Below are positions 9,684 to 16,660 of a stretch of 64,000 nt of DNA, in pieces (within the stretch, counting starts at the first letter, position 1; every line of letters begins with the position of its first letter). The position numbers were made by a program, and so were the translations under genes. The DNA comes from Paenibacillus baekrokdamisoli (GTDB lineage Bacteria; Bacillota; Bacilli; Paenibacillales; Paenibacillaceae), in NCBI RefSeq assembly GCF_003945345.1, contig NZ_AP019308.1, positions 6,142,001-6,206,000 of the forward strand, in the 5' to 3' direction. The notes beneath the pieces are model-generated. The model worked only from the letters and a program-made list of their open reading frames with translations. It made no database searches and was not told the DNA's origin.

Positions 9684-10163
9684 CCTTTCCGATTAGATGA
9701 TAGCCATATTTTATGGGTTAATCATATAGAACTTAAATATTTTCTGTCAAAATATATGTTTTCGGATTTTTATTGTTTTATTCGGGCTCTAAATCATAAT
9801 CCGTGCTTGCCATCACGAAGTACCTAGCGAAGCGGACGGAATCGTTCTGAAGAAGCGATAGCGTTCGCCTTTGTCTCCGGATTTCTACCCTTAAGGGATA
9901 GAATCAAGAAATAGGGAGACAACAGCGACCCTTAAGAATGATCCGTCCGCGCAGCGGGCTTATTCGGTTCATTATCCATCGTATATTTAGTTGAAATACA
10001 ATTCATTTAAGTATATCATGAATAAATAAAGAATACTTTGTTTAATGATCGTATGAAATGGCAAATCAATTGAAGTTAGTTCGGATAACTGGCTTATAAG
10101 GGCTGCCGTGTGAAGTCGAATGCAAACAGATAAGTTCTAGGCATAATTTTTAGGGGGAACGAC
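9684..10163. other. Intergenic region between divergent AraC and rhamnosidase genes
   Basis: This 480-base stretch has no credible gene. It holds the AraC gene's promoter region on the left (AT-rich, 9700-9780), a long imperfect palindrome at about 9816-9967 annotated separately, and an AT-rich stretch at 9970-10090 from which the rhamnosidase is probably transcribed. I could not fix a convincing -35/-10 pair for the rhamnosidase. Confidence 0.6.
9816..9967. repeat. Imperfect 150-bp palindrome, MITE- or REP-like element
   Basis: The left half, read as reverse complement, matches the right half over most of its length with small gaps. The outer arms share GCGGACGG/CCGTCCGC, the middle parts share GTCTCC/GGGAGAC, and the centre is the perfect 10-mer CCCTTAAGGG (9888-9897). 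The whole could fold into one long cruciform or RNA hairpin. It encodes no protein. Its composition is richer in GC than the flanking AT-rich DNA, suggesting an inserted non-autonomous repeat. I recall similar GCGGACGG-containing hairpins in Paenibacillus genomes, but this was not verified. Confidence 0.65.
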
Positions 10164-12515
10164 ATGGAAACAGAAAATTGGAAAGCGCATTGGATTTGGG
10201 CATCGGGAACTGCTTCGAATAACAATGTGTATGTAGAGGCACGGAAGGCCTTTGATGTAACAATGCCTCTTATTCGCGCGACGATAAGAATCTCCGCCAA
10301 CCAGTCCTACAAGCTATATATTAACGGTGTGGAGGTAGGAAGAGGGCCGACGCCAGCGGATCTTTCCTGGATATCATTCGATACGTATGACGTAGCTGAC
10401 TATTTACAAAAGGGAACAAATGCAATTGCCATTACTGCTCACAATTTCGGGAAGGAAATGGTCGTAACCGATCAGTTGCAGGGACCTGGCGGTGTAATCT
10501 GCCAGCTTGATCTGTACGATACGAATTCCTCCCAAGGGAATGAGGTACGAACGATTGTAAGTGGCCCCGATTGGAAGTGCAGGCGTTCGCAGCGATGGAG
10601 GTCGGAAGTGAGCCGGCTTCACCTTTGGGGTGGATATCGGGAACTGTTCGATGTCTCTAAAGAGGATGGCTGGGAGCAAACGGATTACGACGATTCTTCC
10701 TGGCCGCTAGCCGAAGCTGTCGCAGCAGCCGAGCAGCCGGATTCCCCATGGCCTCGGTTAGTATCTCGCGAAATCCCTTTCCTGCAGGAGACACTAGTAC
10801 ATCCGGTTTCTGTCATATCGGCAGAGCCTTATACAGGAGCCATACTAGCGCCAGAAGCCGCTCTCTCAAAGCAAGATCGGGGAAACGCGGAGTTTGTCAT
10901 GATGGATGCATCCCAACCAGGATCTATTCCTCAAATCACTTATGACTTCGGAGCTGAAGTCGTAGGTTATACGGAGCTCGAAGTTTATGCGGAAGAAGGC
11001 GGTGTCCTTCAGTTATTCTACGGCGAATCGCTAGAGCTGGCGCTGATGGATACCTTTCTCCTGCGTAAGGGAAAGAATAAGCTTTCACCATTCGGAAGAA
11101 GGGCATTCCGCTATATGAAGGTCGCAGTGATGGCAACGCCAGTTCCGCTGCAAATTCAAAGTCTACAGTTCCGCTTCGTCCATTATCCATTCGTTGACGG
11201 GGGAATGTTCCGCTGTAGTGACAACCGTCTGAATCAGATCTGGGAGACGGGTCGATATACAACAATTGTCAACAGTCAGAACCACTTTGAAGATTGCCCA
11301 TACCGTGAGGGGGCATTGTGGGTCGCCGATTCTGTTGTCATGGCTAAGGTCGTCTATCAGATCATCAAAGATCCAGCACTTGTACGCAAGTCACTGCTTC
11401 AAGCAGCTCGAATTCAGAATGAAGATGGCTCGATCCCTGGAACAGGACCACAGCGTAACAAATTCTTGCTTCCAGACTTTTGTGCACATTGGCTGTTCGG
11501 CATATGGGAGTATTATACGTACAGCAAAGATACGGCTTTTTTACAGGAAATATCGCCTTATGTGACTAAACTTGCGGGCTGGTTCGTTGATCAAGAGGAT
11601 GAATCGGGCCTGTTCGCTGCAGCGGATCGCGCTGGTTGGTGGTGTTTCATCGACTGGTCGGATGATATTGAGCGGAAGGATCGCGTGACGGCGATTTCCT
11701 GCTTCTACTATAAGTTCTTAATCACCGCGGCCTTATTGGCTGAGGAACTGGGAGAACGAGAGCGCGGAGTGGGCTACCGGCAAAAGGCGGATAAGGTCCG
11801 CAGATCGATTCGTACCTTGCTTCAGGCAGCAGGCACAACGGTCTATGCAGACTGTCTGACCGATAATGGTTTGTCGTCAAGCATCACTGCTCAGACCAAT
11901 TTCGCTGCAGCTTGGTCAGGTATCATGGATGAGGCGGAAGTGGTAGCCTTTGTACAGGACTACTATCTGCCGGACCAACTGCCTCCAATTCGTGGTGCCT
12001 TCTTCTACCATATCGTTCTGGAAACTCTATTTCGCTACAGGTTCGCGGAGGAAGCGATCCGTCTAATTCGTGATTATTGGGGTGCTATGTTGGATCGGGG
12101 GGCCACAACGTGGTGGGAGACATTCGATATGTCACTACCGTTCGTCACAACGCCAAGCCCGTATTTGGGTCATACACCAACCTATCTACAGGACTCGATC
12201 CCAGTCAGTCTCTGTCATGGGTGGGGGGCATCTCCTACGTATCTGCTGAGTAGAGAACTTCTTGGGGTTAACGTGTCCGAGATCGGTGTAGAAGGGGTAA
12301 CACTGCAGCCTACCCTAGTAAAGGGGATCGAATGGGCAGAGGGGATCGTTCCGACAAAGGCTGGAGAGATTCGTGCCGAATGGAAACAAGGGGAAGATGG
12401 GAGAGTCAGGTACCAGGCCTTATTGCCAATTGGGCTTGCGTGGAAAGCGCTTGGACTGGCGGATCTATCCGTTGTCACGGATGAAGAAGGTATTCATGTA
12501 ACGGGTATTATTTGA
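10164..12515 (+). CDS. Alpha-L-rhamnosidase-like glycoside hydrolase (GH78 type)
   Basis: This is a 783-residue enzyme without a signal peptide, so probably cytoplasmic, that should remove terminal alpha-L-rhamnose from imported oligosaccharides. The N-terminus (WKAHWIWASG) and the following beta-sandwich domains are typical of bacterial GH78 proteins. The helical-barrel catalytic domain shows the hallmark DCPYREG-x-LW-x-x-D with Asp377 and Glu382, and a later TTWWETFD with Glu652, all candidates for active-site carboxylates. The start has AGGGGGAA upstream. A strong terminator follows, so it is a single-gene unit. The divergent AraC gene and the downstream GntR/LacI-type gene are its likely regulators. 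Another GH78-clan specificity is possible. Confidence 0.85.
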   Translation: METENWKAHWIWASGTASNNNVYVEARKAFDVTMPLIRATIRISANQSYKLYINGVEVGRGPTPADLSWISFDTYDVADYLQKGTNAIAITAHNFGKEMVVTDQLQGPGGVICQLDLYDTNSSQGNEVRTIVSGPDWKCRRSQRWRSEVSRLHLWGGYRELFDVSKEDGWEQTDYDDSSWPLAEAVAAAEQPDSPWPRLVSREIPFLQETLVHPVSVISAEPYTGAILAPEAALSKQDRGNAEFVMMDASQPGSIPQITYDFGAEVVGYTELEVYAEEGGVLQLFYGESLELALMDTFLLRKGKNKLSPFGRRAFRYMKVAVMATPVPLQIQSLQFRFVHYPFVDGGMFRCSDNRLNQIWETGRYTTIVNSQNHFEDCPYREGALWVADSVVMAKVVYQIIKDPALVRKSLLQAARIQNEDGSIPGTGPQRNKFLLPDFCAHWLFGIWEYYTYSKDTAFLQEISPYVTKLAGWFVDQEDESGLFAAADRAGWWCFIDWSDDIERKDRVTAISCFYYKFLITAALLAEELGERERGVGYRQKADKVRRSIRTLLQAAGTTVYADCLTDNGLSSSITAQTNFAAAWSGIMDEAEVVAFVQDYYLPDQLPPIRGAFFYHIVLETLFRYRFAEEAIRLIRDYWGAMLDRGATTWWETFDMSLPFVTTPSPYLGHTPTYLQDSIPVSLCHGWGASPTYLLSRELLGVNVSEIGVEGVTLQPTLVKGIEWAEGIVPTKAGEIRAEWKQGEDGRVRYQALLPIGLAWKALGLADLSVVTDEEGIHVTGII

Positions 12516-12519
12516 TATA

Positions 12520-12559
12520 GGCAGCACATGACCATTTTGGTTGGGTGCTGCCTTTTTTC
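12520..12559 (+). terminator. Rho-independent terminator after the rhamnosidase
   Basis: GGCAGCAC (12520-12527) pairs perfectly with GTGCTGCC (12545-12552), followed by a run of six T. Confidence 0.85.
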
Positions 12560-12590
12560 TTGCGGAATTAATAGGGTTAAAGTATACTTA
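12560..12590 (+). promoter_or_regulatory. Promoter with embedded palindromic operator
   Basis: TTGCGG (12560-12565), a 17-base spacer and TATACT (12583-12588) form a good vegetative promoter for the regulator gene. The -10 box lies within the perfect 10-bp palindrome AAGTATACTT (12580-12589), a likely autoregulatory operator. Confidence 0.6.
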
Positions 12591-12615
12591 ATTCACTTTG
12601 CTAAGGAGTGATGGT

Positions 12616-13734
12616 TTGATGGATATGGATAAGTTGGACAAGACTCCGATGTATCAATATATAATGAATGATATTAAACGTAAAATCGCAGTAGGAGAAC
12701 TTAAACCGCATGATTCGCTTCCGACTCAAATTGAGCTGGCCAAAGCGTACAATACAAGTGAAATTACTTCTCGACGTGCTCTCTCGGACCTTGTGCAGGA
12801 GGGCTTCGTCTACCGAATTCGGGGAAAGGGGAGCTTCGTTCAAGAAAATCCGGCTTCTGCTGGATCGCAGTCGATACGGGTGATCTACTTGGCACATCGG
12901 AATTATGAAGTTAATCTTTTCAACCATCCCTTTTTTACAGATATGTTTGAAGGTATAAAGGAAGTATGCAAGGAGAATGGAATCGACTTCTATTTGTGGG
13001 ATATGGGAGACGACTACGAGCTGCCTGATGATCCCCAAGCTGGCATTATCCTGCTTACGTCGAAAGATGATTTCGATCTGACACGTTTAACATCTTGGCA
13101 GGAAGAGAATCGGCATATCATAACCGTCCATTTTTATTATCCGCATCTGGGCATTCCTTATGTCATTGTGGATAACCTCACAGGCGGGTACCTAGCCACT
13201 CAGCATTTGCTCTCCCTCGGTCACCGGCGTATAGGTGTCATTTTGACCGGCGGATCGATAGTGGATTTAAATCAGGAGTTCTCTCTCCGTCTGCAGGGCT
13301 ATCGACTTGCCCTGTCGCAGCACCAGATCCCATTTGATTCCGACCTCATTGCTGTCATGAACGGCAATCTCGAACGAGCAGATATGGGCGATGAGGGCTT
13401 TAGGAAGCTGATGGAATTATCCGACCCGCCTACTGCAGTATTCGCCACGAGTGATTATAAGGCGATTGGGGCATTGAATGCAGCAAGAGATTTAGGACTG
13501 AAGGTTCCGGATGATATTAGCATTATGGGCTACGATGATGTGAAGATCAGTGAATATATCTACCCTAGGCTATCTACCGTTAATCAGAATACAAGAAAAC
13601 TAGGCGAACGTGCTGCCGAGATCTTGCTGGATCTAAAGGCTAACAATAACCGATTAGTCAAGGACGAGATTGTTCCTACACTGATCCTGCGGGATAGCAC
13701 CGCGGCGGTGTCGCTGAAACCGACAGTGAAATAG
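12616..13734 (+). CDS. GntR-type winged helix fused to LacI-type sugar-sensing domain (AraR-like repressor)
   Basis: This is a repressor of about 370 residues with the AraR architecture. An N-terminal GntR winged helix (about residues 1-75, with QIELAKAYNTSEITSRRAL and GKGSFV) joins a periplasmic-binding-protein-like domain (about 85-370) of the LacI family, including HLLSLGHRRIGVI, VFATSDYKAIGAL and IMGYDDV. It should bind an operator until a sugar effector releases it. TTG 12598 opens the frame, but AAGGAG (12603-12608) places translation at TTG 12616 or ATG 12619. The palindrome in its own promoter is the natural autoregulatory site. It probably controls the rhamnosidase or another nearby sugar gene. 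It is AraR-like in design only; arabinose specificity is not shown. Confidence 0.87.
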   Translation: MMDMDKLDKTPMYQYIMNDIKRKIAVGELKPHDSLPTQIELAKAYNTSEITSRRALSDLVQEGFVYRIRGKGSFVQENPASAGSQSIRVIYLAHRNYEVNLFNHPFFTDMFEGIKEVCKENGIDFYLWDMGDDYELPDDPQAGIILLTSKDDFDLTRLTSWQEENRHIITVHFYYPHLGIPYVIVDNLTGGYLATQHLLSLGHRRIGVILTGGSIVDLNQEFSLRLQGYRLALSQHQIPFDSDLIAVMNGNLERADMGDEGFRKLMELSDPPTAVFATSDYKAIGALNAARDLGLKVPDDISIMGYDDVKISEYIYPRLSTVNQNTRKLGERAAEILLDLKANNNRLVKDEIVPTLILRDSTAAVSLKPTVK

Positions 13735-13763
13735 GATCTAATTAAATCATTGATGGAAGTGAG

Positions 13764-13784
13764 CTCCCATACGGGAGTTTTTTT
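13764..13784 (+). terminator. Terminator after the GntR/LacI-type repressor
   Basis: CTCCC (13764-13768) pairs with GGGAG (13773-13777) across a tight loop and is followed by seven T. Confidence 0.7.
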
Positions 13785-14022
13785 AATTAGAGTAAGCATT
13801 CGTTTAGTATTTCACCACAAGATGCTTCAGCAATTAAGCAAAGAAAAAAGCACTGAAATGCCTATTATGTATAGTATACTTTTGTTTTATGAAGTATATA
13901 TCAAAGTATTTACTATTATATCCTATTATGTTGCAAACCTGTGGCGCATTATTCGATCCAGCCATCTGCCGCTCCTCGTTAGACCGCTCTCGCTGCCTAT
14001 TCTTGGCTAGGTGCACAACCTA

Positions 14023-14053
14023 AAATAAAGCCGCCGGCTCTTGCCGGACGGCC
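14023..14053 (-). terminator. Terminator of the SRPBCC gene
   Basis: GCCGCCGGC (14030-14038) pairs with GCCGGACGGC (14043-14052). On the minus strand the stem is followed by TTTATTTT. Confidence 0.7.
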
Positions 14054-14067
14054 TTGTTGTGAAGAGA

Positions 14068-14577
14068 TTATGAAATAGATTGCAGATGCTCAGCGAGACG
14101 GTCCCAAGTTTCAGTTATTCCTTGCTCCATCCCCATTTCCACGACGGCTTTAAGCGCTTCGGCTGAAGCGTATTGAGCCCGGCTGACAAGCTTCGTCTTA
14201 CCCTCGTGCTCTATAAAAGTCATCGTAATCTGAGACGAGGGCATCCCTTCCGCTTCATTACCTTCGGCATCGGAGAAGTAGTCAACGTAGACGATCTTCT
14301 CCGTCGCTACGATTTCCTGATAGACTGCTTTGCCCCAAGATTCGAATCCAAAAAAATCGCCTTGGTTCTCATCGATGCACTTCATGCAGTAATGCCAGAT
14401 GCCACCCGGACGAAAATCGACGTTGCAAACCGTAACCGTCCAGCCGCGAGGTCCCCACCAGTGCTTCAGATGCTCAGCCTCTGAGAACGCTTTGAATACA
14501 AGCTCGCGCGGCGCATCAAAAACACGTTCCAGAATAAGTGCTTGACCCTCTACCTTGAAAATCATTTTGTTCGACAT
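14068..14577 (-). CDS. SRPBCC (AHSA1-like) domain protein
   Basis: This 169-residue protein has the START/Bet v1-like fold of the AHSA1 group. Typical features are the opening ERVFDAPRELVFKAFSEAEHLKHWWGP, seen here in pieces around residues 13-40, and the later TWDRLAEHL helix. These small cytoplasmic proteins bind hydrophobic ligands, and their functions are mostly unknown. The frame extends upstream to 14697, but AGGAGGAA lies just before ATG 14577. The gene sits downstream of an ArsR-type regulator in the same orientation, a very common pairing in which the regulator controls the SRPBCC gene. It has its own promoter rather than being tightly coupled. Confidence 0.88.
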   Translation of the reverse strand: MSNKMIFKVEGQALILERVFDAPRELVFKAFSEAEHLKHWWGPRGWTVTVCNVDFRPGGIWHYCMKCIDENQGDFFGFESWGKAVYQEIVATEKIVYVDYFSDAEGNEAEGMPSSQITMTFIEHEGKTKLVSRAQYASAEALKAVVEMGMEQGITETWDRLAEHLQSIS

Positions 14578-14948
14578 TGAAAATTCCTCCTGAAATTTAG
14601 TTTTGATTGTTCTTTTCTTGGAGTTGAAGCCGATCGATGAAATCCATGATACCGTACTCATAATTACAATATACCTTAAAAGGAATATTCCGGTCAAGGA
14701 ATATTATAATGTTTTTTTTCGTGTGTGCTCAAACAAGTTTGTTTTTTTAGAGGTTCGATAATGAGAACCAGTATGTTCCAGTCTAGATCGCTGAAGGATT
14801 CCCCAGTCTGTTATTCATTCTTGATGGTAGCCTTTCTTTGACCTTCAACTCATACAGCTGGACCAGTCGGAATTTTTTCGCATGATATAAAGATCGAATA
14901 GGCGATAATCCAAAGGGAATATCGCCTACTCGGCTCTGCGCTGCGGTG
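14578..14948. promoter_or_regulatory. Spacer between arsR and SRPBCC genes with a minus-strand promoter
   Basis: This 371-base stretch has no convincing gene. On the minus strand TTGACC (plus positions 14692-14697), 18 bases and TATATT (14668-14673) form a likely promoter for the SRPBCC gene. Its spacer contains the perfect palindrome GGAATATTCC. AAGGAATATT occurs twice here and once more in front of the ArsR gene, so it may be an operator half-site. Confidence 0.5.
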
Positions 14949-15293
14949 TTATTCCTTGTCCCCAGCTTTCTTTTCTTTTCCTTGCAGTTCAAGCAGATAT
15001 TCGTCCAAGCGATCGAATCTCTCGTCCCAGACGCGACGAAAGGATTCCAGCCAGGAGTCCAGTTCTATGAATGGCTGGGACTGCAGCTTGTAGATACGCC
15101 GATTGGCGCTTGGATGAACCTCAACGAGCCCGGAATCACTAAGTACACGGAGATGTTTGGAAACTTGCGGCTGGTGGAGCCCAAGGCGTTCGGCAATTTC
15201 CCCTACTGTAAGGGGGCCGTCACGCAGAAGCTCGACAATGTGTAAGCGGTTGGGCTCGGCAAGTGCATTCAAAGTTGTCATTTTTACGCCCAT
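14949..15293 (-). CDS. ArsR family winged-helix repressor
   Basis: This is a 114-residue DNA-binding protein with the ArsR winged helix (LAEPNRLHIVELLRDGPLTVGE, given here as the start of the domain at about residues 10-31, then GLHQPQVSKHLRVL for the recognition helix). It lacks the ELCVCDL metal site of true arsenic sensors, so it is one of the ArsR proteins paired with SRPBCC genes. GGAAGGAG lies upstream of ATG 15293. A perfect inverted repeat in its promoter is a likely autoregulatory site. The C-terminal tail is charged (ELQGKEKKAGDKE). Confidence 0.9.
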   Translation of the reverse strand: MGVKMTTLNALAEPNRLHIVELLRDGPLTVGEIAERLGLHQPQVSKHLRVLSDSGLVEVHPSANRRIYKLQSQPFIELDSWLESFRRVWDERFDRLDEYLLELQGKEKKAGDKE

Positions 15294-15319
15294 ATAACCT
15301 TGCTCCTTCCAATTAGAAT

Positions 15320-15346
15320 ATATACGATAACGTATATGCCTGTAAA
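15320..15346 (-). promoter_or_regulatory. arsR promoter with 18-bp inverted repeat operator
   Basis: ATATACG-ATAA-CGTATAT (15320-15337) is a perfect inverted repeat. It sits between a minus-strand TTTACA (15341-15346) and a TATATT-like -10, so a bound dimer would block transcription. Confidence 0.55.
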
Positions 15347-15444
15347 GGAATATTGAAAGTGTTTTTCAAAAATAAAAAACTGCCATCTCGGCAGTTCCTT
15401 TTTTTTAAATCATAGATGATAAAAATGAATCCATGAAGGTTTAT

Positions 15445-15906
15445 TTATATTCCGATAAACATATTTCTGCTTAAAGGTCCCCAGTTTTCTCCGGTGTAAC
15501 CTGTTTTCCCCTCTAAGTTAACGAAACAGGGGAGTACGATATAAAGGACACCCATGATAGCAGTAGCCCTAAATGTTATGAGGAATCTCATTTTCGAATT
15601 GTCTATAGCTGTTATCATTCCCATTTCAGGGCGTATCGTATTTGCTCTTGTAAGAGCATCTCCCATTCCGACACTGGAAATATCAGTGCGATCAATCATA
15701 TTACTTCTTATCCAATAATTAGATATATTTGTTGCTGATGCCAAATCAGTAGGCTGGTCATACGTCATTAATATTTGGTTAGGAGCAAGTTGCCTAGCCT
15801 CTGTAAGAATAGGATGAGGCATTGTTTGCCGGTCATCTGTAACCGCTGGTACCTCCCAATACACTTGATTGGCATAAGCATGATGAGGCAAGAGAGAGTG
15901 ATTCAT
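15445..15906 (-). CDS. Hypothetical protein with Ig-like segment
   Basis: This 153-residue protein was not recognised as a named family. ATG 15906 is preceded by AATGGAGGAAAA, so translation is likely. Residues about 25-75 (ending NISNYWIRSN) resemble the bacterial Ig-like domains of surface proteins, where a segment such as ILMTYDQPTDLASATNISNY precedes the fold's core. There is no signal peptide at the N-terminus. A hydrophobic stretch (about 112-127) could be a membrane or buried segment. The gene stands alone and is divergent from the RidA-like fragment. It may be a decayed part of a surface protein or a small domain-only protein. Confidence 0.6.
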   Translation of the reverse strand: MNHSLLPHHAYANQVYWEVPAVTDDRQTMPHPILTEARQLAPNQILMTYDQPTDLASATNISNYWIRSNMIDRTDISSVGMGDALTRANTIRPEMGMITAIDNSKMRFLITFRATAIMGVLYIVLPCFVNLEGKTGYTGENWGPLSRNMFIGI

Positions 15907-16020
15907 TAATTTTCCTCCATTTTGAATGGTGATATAGTCGATTGTCCCTGATTAATGTATGTAGACCAGAGATTTTTTGTTAAAAGAAAAATATCCGTCT
16001 GACTTAAAGAATGTAAAAAC

Positions 16021-16049
16021 TTGCAAAATAAGAACATATGTTCTATAAT
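16021..16049 (+). promoter_or_regulatory. Strong promoter overlapping a LexA-like palindrome
   Basis: TTGCAA (16021-16026), 17 bases and TATAAT (16044-16049) form a near-consensus promoter. Its spacer holds the perfect 14-bp palindrome AGAACATATGTTCT (16031-16044), whose core GAAC-N4-GTTC is the Gram-positive LexA (SOS) recognition core. Confidence 0.6.
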
Positions 16050-16097
16050 TTAATTACTTAGTAGAGAGGCGAAACGCTCAAAAAAGGAGAAGATTAG

Positions 16098-16340
16098 ATG
16101 GTAAGAAGAGTGAAAACCCCATTTAGTTATTCTGCAGCAGTTGCAGCAGGGGATTATGTTTTCATCGGTTTGCATCGAGGTTTTGGAGAAAGTTTCACTC
16201 AACAAATACACGATACTTTTACCAATTTAACAAAAACACTTCAACAATGTGATACCCTATTGGATCAAGTCGTTAAAATGAATGTCTATCTTAAAAACAT
16301 TGCCGACTTGCCTTATGATGATCGATGGAGTAGCGTATAA
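16098..16340 (+). pseudogene. RidA (YjgF/UK114) family protein, C-terminally truncated
   Basis: The 80 residues match the first two thirds of the RidA enamine/imine deaminase fold: PFSYSAAVAAGDYVFIGL, then the QCDTLLDQVVKMNVYLKNI helix-strand unit. Family members are usually about 120-130 residues and end in a substrate-binding Arg/Glu segment. Here the frame stops right after DLPYDDRWSSV, so the conserved C-terminal part is missing. The next frame continues only briefly. It has AAAGGAG before ATG 16098 and a strong promoter, so it is transcribed, but it is probably a nonfunctional remnant or a shortened paralogue. Confidence 0.6.
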
Positions 16341-16660
16341 CCCAACCTCGCCAACAGTCCTGTGACGCCACACCCACTCTGCTCAAAATGAAAGCTTTTT
16401 CCTCATTAAATCAGTCTTGATGACTTCAATAAATGTCATCAGGACTCTTTTTATTATCAAGGGGCTCGGGACAATAATTGAAGTCATGTACGATAAGTTA
16501 CGCGTCAAATCCGACTGTGTTATAGTAGTGGCAGATTGACAGAGTCAACATCATATCGATAATTATGCACCTTAAGAGGAATGAAAGGTAGTTGAGAGGG
16601 TCTCCTTTCCATTTGCACGATAGGTGTATTTTTCATATTTAGTAAAGGAAAGGTGAAGCC
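16341..16660. other. Intergenic region before the second YesN gene
   Basis: No gene is seen in these 320 bases. A terminator lies at 16414-16455. Downstream, TATAGT near 16524 could be a -10 for the regulator operon without a good -35, as expected for an activated promoter. GAAAGG and CCTTTC (about 16581-16610) could pair in the leader. Confidence 0.5.
16414..16455 (+). terminator. Terminator after the RidA-like fragment
   Basis: GTCTTGATGAC (16414-16424) pairs with GTCATCAGGAC (16435-16445) with one wobble, followed by TCTTTTTATT. Confidence 0.75.

Larger units (their letters stand above)
13735..14067. other. Gap between convergent genes holding two terminators
   Basis: No gene is credible in this 333-base stretch. 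It contains a terminator for the regulator at its left end, a terminator for the SRPBCC gene at its right end, and AT-rich DNA between. A second AGTATACT core (13873-13880) recalls the operator of the upstream repressor. Confidence 0.6.

Noticed and set aside
13750..14010. 86-residue frame after the GntR/LacI-type gene
   Set aside because: It overlaps the terminator, has no ribosome site and no coherent motif.
14173..14484. 103-residue plus-strand frame opposite the SRPBCC gene
   Set aside because: It lies opposite a well-supported gene and has no family resemblance.
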